This document shows positions 47,336-55,530 of a stretch of 64,000 nt of DNA, in pieces. Source of the DNA: Pseudoxanthomonas jiangsuensis (GTDB lineage: Bacteria; Pseudomonadota; Gammaproteobacteria; Xanthomonadales; Xanthomonadaceae); assembly GCF_010093185.1 (NCBI RefSeq), contig NZ_PDWL01000006.1, forward strand, positions 96,969 to 160,968. Reading direction: 5' to 3'. Both the position numbers and the translations under genes were made by a program. The first letter of the stretch is position 1; each line of letters begins with the position of its first letter. Below the pieces are notes generated by a model, which was given only the letters and a program-made list of their open reading frames with translations, ran no database searches and was not told the DNA's origin.

Positions 47336-47356
47336 TGCCGCCCTAACGGTGTTAGG
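47320..47356. promoter_or_regulatory. Two palindromic TetR operators
   Basis: CTAAC-GCT-GTTAG (47320-47332) and CCTAAC-GGT-GTTAGG (47342-47356) are perfect inverted repeats, 23 bases centre to centre, about two helical turns. They overlap the operon promoter directly upstream of the TetR-family gene, so they are the likely autoregulatory sites. Confidence 0.8.
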
Positions 47357-47368
47357 TAGCGGCTGAGC

Positions 47369-48079
47369 GTGGCCATCCAGCGGGACCAGATCATCCAGAC
47401 CGCGTTCCGCCTGCTCGACGAGGAGGGGCTGGACGGCATGACCCTGCGCAAGCTCGCCTGCGGGCTGGGGGTGCGCGCGCCGTCGCTGTACTGGCACTTC
47501 GCCGGCAAGCGCGCCTTGCTGGACGCGATGGCCGACGCCCTGCTCGCCGACGTCGCCCTCGCGATCCCGCCGGGCCAGCCCTGGCGCGACACCCTGCACC
47601 AGGTCGCGGCCGAACTGCGCCGCGCGTTCAAGCGCCGCCGTGACGGCGCGCGGGTGTATGCCGGCAGCTACGTCGCCGGCACCCACGTGCTGCGCACGGG
47701 CGAGGCGCTGACCCGCGCCTTCGTCGATGCCGGCGCGGACCCGGAGTTCGCCGCCGGCGCCGGCCTGCACGTCATGTACTACGTGCTCGGCTTCGTGATC
47801 GAAGAGCAGGCCTTGCCGGCGTATGCCGACGAGGCCGAGCAGATCAGGGGCGCCTTCCTGGAGATGGCGCGCGCCCAGTTCCCCTGCCTGTGGGCGGCCC
47901 GGAACGCGCTGGTCGAGCTGGACGAGCCGACCTTCGACGCGCGCTTCCGGGAAGGCCTGGAGCTGCTGTTCGACGGCGTGGAACTGCGCCTGGCACGCGC
48001 GGCCGGAGGGGCGGGGGGAGCGCCGCGCCCGCCGCCGGCACGACCATCGCTTCCGGTCCGTGCCCGGAAACGACCGTAA
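47369..48079 (+). CDS. TetR-family efflux repressor
   Basis: Transcriptional repressor of 236 residues. The N-terminal helix-turn-helix is clear: QIIQTAFRLLDEEGLDGMTLRKLACGLGVRAPSLYWHFAGKRALLDAMAD (TetR_N, residues 8-57). The C-terminal ligand domain resembles the class with TetR_C. The start is GTG at 47369, directly after the second operator. A Pro/Arg-rich tail ends the protein. It heads an operon with an MFP and an RND pump, and two palindromes in its promoter indicate autoregulation. Confidence 0.9.
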   Translation: MAIQRDQIIQTAFRLLDEEGLDGMTLRKLACGLGVRAPSLYWHFAGKRALLDAMADALLADVALAIPPGQPWRDTLHQVAAELRRAFKRRRDGARVYAGSYVAGTHVLRTGEALTRAFVDAGADPEFAAGAGLHVMYYVLGFVIEEQALPAYADEAEQIRGAFLEMARAQFPCLWAARNALVELDEPTFDARFREGLELLFDGVELRLARAAGGAGGAPRPPPARPSLPVRARKRP

Positions 48080-48143
48080 TCCCATTCCCATGCAACGGCG
48101 GCCCCGGATCGCGGCGCCGCCTCCAACCGTGACCGGAGGTCAC

Positions 48144-49250
48144 ATGCAAGCAAGGATCCTGCGCTGGCCGCTGCTGGTGATGGTGTCGCTGTCGATGCTG
48201 GCCGCCTGCGGCGGCGCGGACGAGGCCGAGGAGGTGGCGCTGCCGCCGGCGGTGACCGTGGCCGTGGCGCAGCCGCAGCAGGTCGCGCGCAGCGTGCGCG
48301 TCTCCGGCCCGGTGGCGGCCTACGAGGAGATGCAGCTCGGCTTGGAGCTGAGCGGGCTGCGGGTGACCGCGCTGAAGGTCGACGTCGGCCAGGCGGTGCG
48401 CGCCGGCCAGGTGCTGCTGACCCTGGACCATCGCACCCTGGACAGCGACCTGGCCCAGGCCAACGCGTCCCTGCAGCAGGCGCAGGCCTCGCTGGAACTG
48501 GCGCGGGCCAACTATGGCCGCGCGGAGACCCTGGCCGCCGAGCGGCTGGTCAGCGCCAGCCAGCTCGACGAGCTGCGCGCCGCGCGGGTCCAGTCCGAGG
48601 CGCAGCTGGCCACCGCGCGCGCCGCGCGCGATGCCGCGCAGCTGCGCCGCGACTTCGCCGAACTGCGCGCGCCGGCGGACGGCATCGTCTCGCGGCGGCT
48701 GGTGCAGCCCGGGCAGGTGGTGGCGGCCGGCAGCGAGCTGCTGCGCCTGATCCGCGACGGCCGCCTGGAATGGCGCGCCGAGCTGCCGGAGGCGCAACTG
48801 GCCATGGTCGCGGTCGGCAATCCGGTCGAACTGACCTACCAAGGCCAGACCGTGACCGGGCGGGTGCGCGCGGTCAGCCCCGGGGTCGACGCCCAGACCC
48901 GCACCGGCACGGTCTACGCCGACCTGCCCGAGCCGGGCCCGCTGCGGTCCGGCGCCTACCTGGAAGGCCGGATCGCCACCGGCCAGGGCCAGGCGCTGAT
49001 GCTGCCGGCGGTGGCGGTGGTCCAGCGCGATGGCCACAGCTACGTGTTCGCCCTGGTCACGGACAAGGGCCAGGACAAGGCGCAGACGGTGCAGCGCCTG
49101 CGGGTGCGCACCGGCCTGGCCGAGGGCGGCCGGATCGAGATCGTCGAGGGCCTGGAACCGGGCCGGCAGGTGGTCGCGCAGGGCGCCGGCTTCCTCGGCG
49201 ACGGCGACCGGGTGCGGGTGGTGGCCGACGCGGAGGCCAAGGCGCCATGA
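48144..49250 (+). CDS. RND efflux periplasmic adaptor lipoprotein (MFP)
   Basis: Membrane-fusion protein of 368 residues linking an inner-membrane pump to the outer membrane. The signal peptide ends in a lipobox LAAC. The order is lipoyl half (VDVGQAVRAGQVLLTLDHRTL), alpha-helical hairpin (about 105-165), second lipoyl half (LRAPADGIVSRRLVQPGQVV), beta-barrel and membrane-proximal domain. GGAGG lies four bases before the ATG. Its end overlaps the pump gene (ATGA). No outer-membrane factor gene is adjacent, so a shared TolC-type channel is likely. Confidence 0.93.
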   Translation: MQARILRWPLLVMVSLSMLAACGGADEAEEVALPPAVTVAVAQPQQVARSVRVSGPVAAYEEMQLGLELSGLRVTALKVDVGQAVRAGQVLLTLDHRTLDSDLAQANASLQQAQASLELARANYGRAETLAAERLVSASQLDELRAARVQSEAQLATARAARDAAQLRRDFAELRAPADGIVSRRLVQPGQVVAAGSELLRLIRDGRLEWRAELPEAQLAMVAVGNPVELTYQGQTVTGRVRAVSPGVDAQTRTGTVYADLPEPGPLRSGAYLEGRIATGQGQALMLPAVAVVQRDGHSYVFALVTDKGQDKAQTVQRLRVRTGLAEGGRIEIVEGLEPGRQVVAQGAGFLGDGDRVRVVADAEAKAP

Positions 49251-52200
49251 ACTTCTCCGCCTGGGCCATCCGCCGGCCGTTGCCGGCGATGATGGTGTTC
49301 CTCGTGCTGTGCGTGGCCGGCCTGTGGGGTTTCCACCAGCTGCCGGTGGCGCGCTTCCCCGATATCGCCTTCCCGATGACCACGGTCACCGTCACCCAGC
49401 CCGGCGCCTCGCCGTCGCAGCTGGAGGCCGAGGTCACCCGCAAGGTCGAGGACTCGGTGGCCACGGTCCCCAACGTCAAGCGGATCATGTCCACGGTCAG
49501 CGAGGGCGTGAGCACGACCACGATCGAGTTCCAGCTGGAGGCCGACCTGGCCACCGCGCTGGACGACACCCGCGACGCGGTCACCCGGATCCGTACCGAC
49601 CTGCCGCAGGACATCCAGGAACCGGTGATCTCCAAGGTCGACATCGGCGGCTCGCTGATGACCTACGCCCTGGTGGCGCCGGCGATGACCCCGGACGAGG
49701 CCAGCTGGTTCGTCGACCGCGAGGTCGCGCGGGCGATGTACGGCGTGCCCGGGGTGGCCCAGGTCAAGCGCGTGGGCGGCGTGGACCGCCAGGTGCGGGT
49801 GGACCTGGACCCGGACGCCCTGCAGGCGTTCGGCGTCACCGCCGGCGACGTCTCCGCGCAGCTGGCGCTGATCCAGGTCGAGCGCGCCGGCGGCCGCGCC
49901 GAGCTGGCCGGCGAAGAGCAGGTGATCCGCACCATCGGCACCGTCGCCGACGCCCAGGCGCTGGGCGATTACACCATCAGCCTGCCGGACGGCCGCGCGG
50001 TGCGGCTGTCGGCGCTGGCGCGGGTGAGCGACGCGGCCGCCGACCCGACCGAGGCCGCTTTGCTGGACGGGCGCGACGTGGTCGCGTTCTCGATGTCGCG
50101 CACCCGCGGCTCCAGCGAGGTGAAGGTGGAGGCCGGCGTGCACGCGGCCCTGGACGCGCTCAAGGCCGCGCACCCGGGGATCGACTTCCGCCTGGTCACC
50201 ACCGTGATCGACGAGACCCACCGCTCCTACGACTCGTCGATGACCATGCTCTGGGAGGGCGCCCTGCTGGCCCTGCTGGTGGTGTGGCTGTTCCTGCGCG
50301 ACTGGCGCGCGACCTGGGTCTCGGCGGTGGCCCTGCCCTTGTCGATCGTGCCGACCTTCGCGGTGATGCACTGGTTCGGATTCAGCCTGAACATGATCAC
50401 CCTGCTGGCGCTGGCGGTGGTGGTCGGGATCCTGGTGGACGATGCGATCGTGGAGATCGAGAACATCGTCCGCCACCTGCGCATGGGCAAGTCGCCGATC
50501 GAGGCCGCGCGCGAGGCCGCCGGCGAGATCGGCAACGCGGTGATCGCCACCTCGCTGACCCTGGCCGCGGTGTTCGTGCCGGTGGCGTTCATGCCCGGCA
50601 TCGCCGGCAAGTTCTTCCGCGAGTTCGGCTGGACCGCGGCCACCGCGGTGCTGTTCTCTTTGCTGGTGGCGCGGCTGCTGACGCCGATGATGGCCGCCTA
50701 CCTGCTCAAGCCGCATGGCGAGGAGGAGCGCGAGTCGCGGCTGATGCGCTGGTACCTGGGCTGGGTCGACGCAGCCCTGCGCCACCGCGCGCGCACCCTG
50801 TGGATCGCCACCGGGCTGTTCTTCGCCTCGCTGGCGCTGGTGCCGCTGATCCCGGCCACCTTCATCCCGGCCTCGGACCTGGGCCGCAGCAACCTGAATC
50901 TGGAACTGCCGCCGGGCACCCGCCTGGAGCAGACCCTGGCGGTGGCCGAGCGCGCGCGCGGGCTGCTGGCCGACATCCCCGAACTGAAGCAGGTCTACAC
51001 CACCGTCGGCAGCGTGCTCGACCTGGGCGATCCCTCCGCCTCGGGCGTGGGCGAGTCGCGCAAGGCGACCCTGGTCCTGGACTGGGGCGTGGCCGACGAG
51101 CGCGAGCGCGGCCAGAAGGCGCTGGAGCACGAGGTCCGGCAAAGGCTGTCCGGGCTGCCGGGCGTGCGCGTGAGCTACATCAGCTCCGAGCCGGGCAACC
51201 TGCTGCAGCTGGTGCTGTCCGGCGACGACCCGCGCCACCTGGGCGAGGCCGCACAGGCGCTGGAGCGCGACCTGCGCGCCATCCCCGGACTGGGCAGCGT
51301 GACCTCCTCGGCCTCCCTGCTGCGCCCGGAGATCCAGATCGTGCCGGACCCGGCGCGCGCGGCCGACCTGGGCGTGTCCACCGCCGACATCGCCGAGGCC
51401 GCGCGCATCGCCACCTCCGGCGACTACGTGCAGCGCCTGGCCAAGCTCAACCTGCCGGACCGGCAGATCCCGATCCGGGTCGGTTTCGCCGAAGCGGCTT
51501 TGGACAACCCGGCGCTGATCGGCCAGCTGCGGGTGCCCGGCCGCCAAGGCCCGGTGCCGCTGGCGGCGGTGGCCGAGATCGGCATGGGCAGCGGCCCGTC
51601 GCAGATCTCGCGCTACCAGCGCCAGCGTAACGTCACCCTCACCGCCGAGCTCAACGGCCGCCCGCTGGGCGAGGTGATGGAGACGGTGCAGAAGCTGCCG
51701 AGCGTGCAGCAGCTGCCGCCGGGGGTGAGCTTCCTCAACGCCGGCGACGCGGAGGTGTTCGTCGAGCTGTTCGTCGGCTTCCTGCTGGCGATGGCCGCCG
51801 GCATCGTCTGCATCTACATGGTCCTGCTGCTGCTGTTCAACCATGCGCTGATGCCGCTGACCATCCTGGTGGCGGTGCCCTTGTGCGCCGGCGGCGCCTT
51901 CGGTGCCTTGCTGCTGACCCAGAACATGCTGTCGCTGCCGGCGCTGATCGGGCTGCTGATGCTGATCGGCATCGCCACCAAGAACTCGATCCTGCTGGTG
52001 GACTACGCGGTGATCGCCGAGGACGAGCACGGCCTGAGCCAGCACGACGCGCTGGTCGACGCCTGCCGCAAGCGTGCGCGGCCGATCATCATGACCACCC
52101 TGGCGATGGGCGCGGGGATGATGCCGATCGCGCTGGGCCTGGCCGGCGATTCCAGCTTCCGCGCGCCGATGGCGATCGCGGTGATTGGCGGGCTGATCAC

Positions 52201-52333
52201 TTCGACCCTGCTGAGCCTGATCGTGGTCCCGGCCGCGTTCACGGTGCTGGACGACCTGGGCGAGTGGCTGACCCGGCGCTTCCGCCACCGCTCCAGCCAT
52301 CCGGCGCGGGAGGCGGAGGCTCAGGGGGACTGA
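49247..52333 (+). CDS. RND-family efflux transporter
   Basis: Proton-driven inner-membrane pump of 1028 residues, in the AcrB/HAE-1-like size class. The start MNFSAWAIRRPLPAMMVFLVL shows the first helix. Further features are the periplasmic loops with GVAQVKRVGGVDRQVRVDLDP, the conserved helix-4 motif VVVGILVDDAIVEIENIVRH with the proton-relay acidic pair, and a C-terminal IGIATKNSILLVDYA. The substrate cannot be read from sequence. It overlaps the MFP gene by four bases. Confidence 0.95.
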   Translation: MNFSAWAIRRPLPAMMVFLVLCVAGLWGFHQLPVARFPDIAFPMTTVTVTQPGASPSQLEAEVTRKVEDSVATVPNVKRIMSTVSEGVSTTTIEFQLEADLATALDDTRDAVTRIRTDLPQDIQEPVISKVDIGGSLMTYALVAPAMTPDEASWFVDREVARAMYGVPGVAQVKRVGGVDRQVRVDLDPDALQAFGVTAGDVSAQLALIQVERAGGRAELAGEEQVIRTIGTVADAQALGDYTISLPDGRAVRLSALARVSDAAADPTEAALLDGRDVVAFSMSRTRGSSEVKVEAGVHAALDALKAAHPGIDFRLVTTVIDETHRSYDSSMTMLWEGALLALLVVWLFLRDWRATWVSAVALPLSIVPTFAVMHWFGFSLNMITLLALAVVVGILVDDAIVEIENIVRHLRMGKSPIEAAREAAGEIGNAVIATSLTLAAVFVPVAFMPGIAGKFFREFGWTAATAVLFSLLVARLLTPMMAAYLLKPHGEEERESRLMRWYLGWVDAALRHRARTLWIATGLFFASLALVPLIPATFIPASDLGRSNLNLELPPGTRLEQTLAVAERARGLLADIPELKQVYTTVGSVLDLGDPSASGVGESRKATLVLDWGVADERERGQKALEHEVRQRLSGLPGVRVSYISSEPGNLLQLVLSGDDPRHLGEAAQALERDLRAIPGLGSVTSSASLLRPEIQIVPDPARAADLGVSTADIAEAARIATSGDYVQRLAKLNLPDRQIPIRVGFAEAALDNPALIGQLRVPGRQGPVPLAAVAEIGMGSGPSQISRYQRQRNVTLTAELNGRPLGEVMETVQKLPSVQQLPPGVSFLNAGDAEVFVELFVGFLLAMAAGIVCIYMVLLLLFNHALMPLTILVAVPLCAGGAFGALLLTQNMLSLPALIGLLMLIGIATKNSILLVDYAVIAEDEHGLSQHDALVDACRKRARPIIMTTLAMGAGMMPIALGLAGDSSFRAPMAIAVIGGLITSTLLSLIVVPAAFTVLDDLGEWLTRRFRHRSSHPAREAEAQGD

Positions 52334-52490
52334 GCGGGGAACAGGGCGGGAGGCATGGTTGCGGCGTCCCGGCACGATGCCTGCCGCCGCTCATGTCCCC
52401 CGACTCCGGCCTGCGGCCGCAGCCTCCTCCTTTACTTGCCGGCGGCAGGCATCGCACCGGGACGCTTCCCGTCGGCTGGCCGCTTCCCAT

Positions 52491-52595
52491 GTAGGAGCCG
52501 GTCTTGCCGGCGACCGTGGAGGCGGACGCATCGTTGGCACCCGGTTTCACGCAGGCGTATCCGCCATGGTGGTCGCCGGCAAGACCGGCTCCTAC
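52491..52595. repeat. GTAG-headed REP pair (copy 2)
   Basis: A 105-base element beginning GTAGGAGCCGGTCTTGCCGG and ending with its reverse complement at 52572-52595. The core is shared with 20677-20805. It lies between convergent ends of the RND and nth genes. The remaining bases of 52334-52608 show no gene. Confidence 0.85.
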
Positions 52596-52608
52596 ACAGT
52601 GCTGGCCG

Positions 52609-53337
52609 CTATGGCTTTCCGCCGGCAACCGTCTTGTCCGGGAACCGGCAGATGTCGCGGATCACGCACTGCGGGCAGTCGGGCCTGCGCGCCTTGCAGA
52701 CGTAGCGGCCGTGCAGGATCAGCCAGTGGTGGGCGTCGTGCATGAACTCGGCCGGCACCACCTTCAGCAGCCCGTCCTCGACCGCGCGCACATCCTTGCC
52801 GGGAGCCAGGCCGGTGCGGTTGGCGACGCGGAAGATATGGGTGTCCACGGCGATGGTCGCTTCGCCGAAGGCGGTGTTGAGGACCACGTTGGCGGTCTTG
52901 CGGCCCACGCCGGGCAGCGCTTCCAGGGCGGCGCGGTCGCGCGGCACCTGGCCGCCGTACGCGTCCACCAGGATCGCGCAGGTTGCGATCACGTTCCTGG
53001 CCTTGGCGTTGAACAGGCCGATGGTGGCGATGTATTTCTTCAGCCCGTTCTCGCCCAGGGCGAGGATCGCCTGCGGAGTGTTGGCGACCGGGTAGAGGCG
53101 GCGGGTGGCCTTGTTCACGCCTACGTCGGTGGCCTGCGCCGAGAGGATCACCGCCACCAGCAGCTCGAACGGGGTGGTGTATTCCAGTTCGGTGGTCGGA
53201 TGCGGGTTCAGCTCGCGCAGGCGCGAGAACAACTCGTGGATTTCCGCGGAAGAGAGCAGGCTGCCACGGACGCGTGCTTTCGGCGACGCCTTGGGCTTGG
53301 CCACGATCGTGTTGCTGCCCTTGCGTGGCGCGCTCAT
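52609..53337 (-). CDS. nth: Endonuclease III
   Basis: Base-excision-repair glycosylase/AP lyase for oxidised pyrimidines. The 242-residue product has the helix-hairpin-helix ALPGVGRKTANVVLNTAFG with catalytic Lys. Catalytic Asp is in AVDTHIFRV, and the [4Fe-4S] cluster is CKARRPDCPQCVIRDIC (C-x6-C-x2-C-x5-C). A basic N-terminal extension of about 27 residues precedes the family start. The ATG overlaps the stop of the small upstream gene (ATGA). Confidence 0.96.
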   Translation of the reverse strand: MSAPRKGSNTIVAKPKASPKARVRGSLLSSAEIHELFSRLRELNPHPTTELEYTTPFELLVAVILSAQATDVGVNKATRRLYPVANTPQAILALGENGLKKYIATIGLFNAKARNVIATCAILVDAYGGQVPRDRAALEALPGVGRKTANVVLNTAFGEATIAVDTHIFRVANRTGLAPGKDVRAVEDGLLKVVPAEFMHDAHHWLILHGRYVCKARRPDCPQCVIRDICRFPDKTVAGGKP

Positions 53338-53720
53338 GCCGAACGCCCGCCGCCGGCCCTGGCACGTGCGCGCGCCAAGGCCGCCGCCGCCGCGGGCGGC
53401 AAGGCCGGTGCGGCCGGTGGCGTGCCGGGGGCGGCGGCATCGATCACGGGAGCGCTGGCCGCGCGCCGGCGCGCCTCGCGCTCGGCGGCGATTCGGGCCA
53501 GCCGCGCTTCGCGCGCGCGGTGGCGGTCGCGCGCGGCCCAGGCCTCGCGCAGGCGGGCCTGGGCCTGGCGCAGGGGCGCGTCGTCTTCGCTGTCCCGGTC
53601 GGCGGCGAATTCCATCAATCCGGCCTGCAGCGCCGCGTCCAGGTCGCCGTCGGCCAGCAAGGCCCGCAGCCGCCGGCGCAGGTCGTCGTGGGCTGCGCCG
53701 GCGTTAGGCGTGCGCGTCAT
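53334..53720 (-). CDS. Unknown small Ala/Arg-rich protein upstream of nth
   Basis: A 128-residue protein not recognised. The first half looks structured (DDLRRRLRALLADGDLDAALQAGLMEFAADRDSEDD). Then comes a charged helical stretch rich in Arg and Ala (REAWAARDRHRAREARLARIAAEREARRR) and a Pro/Ala linker. No signal peptide or membrane segment. Its stop overlaps the nth start, and 17 bases separate it from the enoyl-CoA hydratase, so operon position supports that it is real. The function is unknown. Confidence 0.6.
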   Translation of the reverse strand: MTRTPNAGAAHDDLRRRLRALLADGDLDAALQAGLMEFAADRDSEDDAPLRQAQARLREAWAARDRHRAREARLARIAAEREARRRAASAPVIDAAAPGTPPAAPALPPAAAAALARARARAGGGRSA

Positions 53721-53737
53721 GGCCGATGCAGGGGCGG

Positions 53738-54520
53738 TCAGCGGTTGCGGAACTGCGGCCTGCGCTTTTCCAGGAAGGCGGCGGTGCCCTCGCGCATGTC
53801 CTCGCTGGCGAACAGCAGGCCGAACTGCGCGGTCTCGAACTGCAGGCCTTCCTCCAGCGGGCATTCGCCGCCGAGCACCACCGCGTCGAGGATCCCGCGC
53901 AGGGCCAGCGGCGCGGAGGCGGCCAGCTGCGCCGCCAGCTTCATCGTTTCCGCTTCCAGTTCCGCGGCCGGGACCACCCGGTTGACCACGCCCAGCTGCA
54001 GGGCGCGGGCGGCGTCGATCGGCGCGCCCAGCAGGCACAGCTCCAGCGCCGCGGCGCGGCCGGCCAGGCGCAACAGGCGCTGGGTGCCACCGAAGCCGGG
54101 GATCAGGCCCAGGTTCACCTCCGGCTGGCCCAGGCGGGCGCTGTCGGCGGCGATGCGCAGGTGGCAGGCCATCGCCAGTTCCAGGCCGCCGCCCAGGGCG
54201 TAGCCGTTCACCATCGCGACGACGGGCTTGGGCAGGCGCTCGATCCGGCGCATCAGGCGCTGGCCGAGCAGGGAGAACTCGCGGCCCTCGATCGGGGTGA
54301 GGGCGTTCATCTGGGCGATGTCGGCGCCGGCGACGAAGGCCTTGGGACCGGCGCCGGTCAGCACCACCGCGCGCACCTGGTCCGCGTCGGCGGCCGCGGC
54401 GAAGGCGGCGTCCAGCGCTTCCAGGGTCTGCCGGTCCAGCGCGTTCAGCTTGTCCGGGCGGTCGACGGTGATCACGCGCACGCCGTCGGCGTCGCGGCTG
54501 AGGACGGGGCTGGCCGTCAT
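53738..54520 (-). CDS. Enoyl-CoA hydratase (crotonase family)
   Basis: Hydrates trans-2-enoyl-CoA in beta-oxidation or related pathways. The 260-residue product has both catalytic glutamates of active hydratases: GGGLELAMACH (Glu equivalent to crotonase Glu144) and LGQPEVNLGLIPGFGGTQRL (Glu164 equivalent). The oxyanion-hole segment KAFVAGADIAQM is present. AGGAG precedes the ATG at 54520. It is followed by the unknown small gene and nth on the same strand. The specific acyl-CoA substrate is not evident. Confidence 0.93.
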   Translation of the reverse strand: MTASPVLSRDADGVRVITVDRPDKLNALDRQTLEALDAAFAAAADADQVRAVVLTGAGPKAFVAGADIAQMNALTPIEGREFSLLGQRLMRRIERLPKPVVAMVNGYALGGGLELAMACHLRIAADSARLGQPEVNLGLIPGFGGTQRLLRLAGRAAALELCLLGAPIDAARALQLGVVNRVVPAAELEAETMKLAAQLAASAPLALRGILDAVVLGGECPLEEGLQFETAQFGLLFASEDMREGTAAFLEKRRPQFRNR

Positions 54521-54634
54521 GCGGGAAACTCCTGGCTGAATCGGGAAAACAGGGGTGCCGGGGCGGCGGAACTTCCCCGGACGGGTGGGGTCGGAGGGTT
54601 CCGGGCCGCGCTGGCGGGCCGCCGGTGCGGCGGC

Positions 54635-54640
54635 TATCCT
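54635..54640 (+). promoter_or_regulatory. Candidate -10 for the FKBP-like gene
   Basis: TATCCT lies 55 bases before the ATG; the -35 is poor. Low confidence. Confidence 0.3.
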
Positions 54641-54695
54641 AGCGCGTCCGCTACAGCCGGGACCTGCCCGGCGCCACCCTTCCGGAGAAGATTTG

Positions 54696-55397
54696 ATGAA
54701 GTTGCGTCCTATCGCTGTCGCCATCGCCGCCCTGGCCCTGGCCGGCGGTGCTTTCGCCCAGGACACCTCGTCCGAGAAGGGCAAGCTGAGCTACTACTTC
54801 GGCTACGACTACGGCAACAACCTGGCCCAGCTGACCGACCGTGGCGAACAGCTTGACGTCAACTCGGTGGTCAAGGGCCTGCAGGACGCGCTGGCCAAGA
54901 AGGAACCGTCGATCACCGCCGAGCAGCTGAAGCCGGCGCTGGAGGCCTTCCAGAAGCGCGAGCAGGCCCGTGCCCAGCAGGCCAAGGCCGAGTACGACAA
55001 GGTCGCCGCCGAGAACAAGACCAAGTCCGACCAGTTCATCGCCGGCTACAAGGCCCAGGCCGGCGCCAAGACCCTGCCCAGCGGCGTGGTCTACAAGATC
55101 GTGGAGAACGGCACCGGCGCCAAGCCGACCCAGGCCAGCACCGTGCAGCTGGAAGTGGCCGGCCCGTATCCGTTCGGCCAGCACCCGGAGCAGGCGCGCC
55201 CGGCGCAGCAGATCCCCAGCATCAAGGTCAGCGAAGTGGAAATGGCGGCCATGCGCGAAGTGCTTTTGCAGATGCCGGCCGGCTCGAAGTGGGAAGTGGC
55301 TCTGCCGCCGGACAAGGCCTACGGCGCCGATCCGCGCACGCCGTTCCCGCCGAACGTGGCGGTGGTGTTCCAGATCAAGCTGGTTTCGGTCAAGTAA
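54696..55397 (+). CDS. Periplasmic FKBP-type protein with degenerate FKBP domain
   Basis: Exported 233-residue protein with a signal peptide (cleavage near AFA-QDT). The helical FKBP_N dimerisation domain covers about residues 25-125 (KGKLSYYFGYDYGNNL, coiled-coil KREQARAQQAKAEYDKVAAENK). The C-terminal FKBP domain (about 130-233) keeps SGVVYKIVENGTGAKPT, GSKWEVALPPDKAYG and FPPNVAVVFQIKLVSVK. The central YKGTL-DGxxFD active-site block is replaced by an unrelated Pro/Gln-rich segment, so prolyl isomerase activity is doubtful and chaperone activity is more likely. GGAGA precedes the ATG. Confidence 0.88.
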   Translation: MKLRPIAVAIAALALAGGAFAQDTSSEKGKLSYYFGYDYGNNLAQLTDRGEQLDVNSVVKGLQDALAKKEPSITAEQLKPALEAFQKREQARAQQAKAEYDKVAAENKTKSDQFIAGYKAQAGAKTLPSGVVYKIVENGTGAKPTQASTVQLEVAGPYPFGQHPEQARPAQQIPSIKVSEVEMAAMREVLLQMPAGSKWEVALPPDKAYGADPRTPFPPNVAVVFQIKLVSVK

Positions 55398-55424
55398 GCG
55401 ACCGCTTCCCGTGTGTGCGTCGAT

Positions 55425-55448
55425 TGCGCCGGCTTCCATGCCGGCGCA
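55425..55448 (+). terminator. Hairpin after the FKBP-like gene
   Basis: A 9-bp perfect stem (55425-55433 with 55440-55448), loop TTCCAT, followed by GTCGTTTCTG. A weak T-run makes it a probable terminator. Confidence 0.55.
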
Positions 55449-55530
55449 GTCGTTTCTGCCGGACGCGCCCGCACGGCGCGCCCGGGTAGCGTGTTTGGCG
55501 CTACGCTTGCCTTCCCATGCCGGATCCCGA

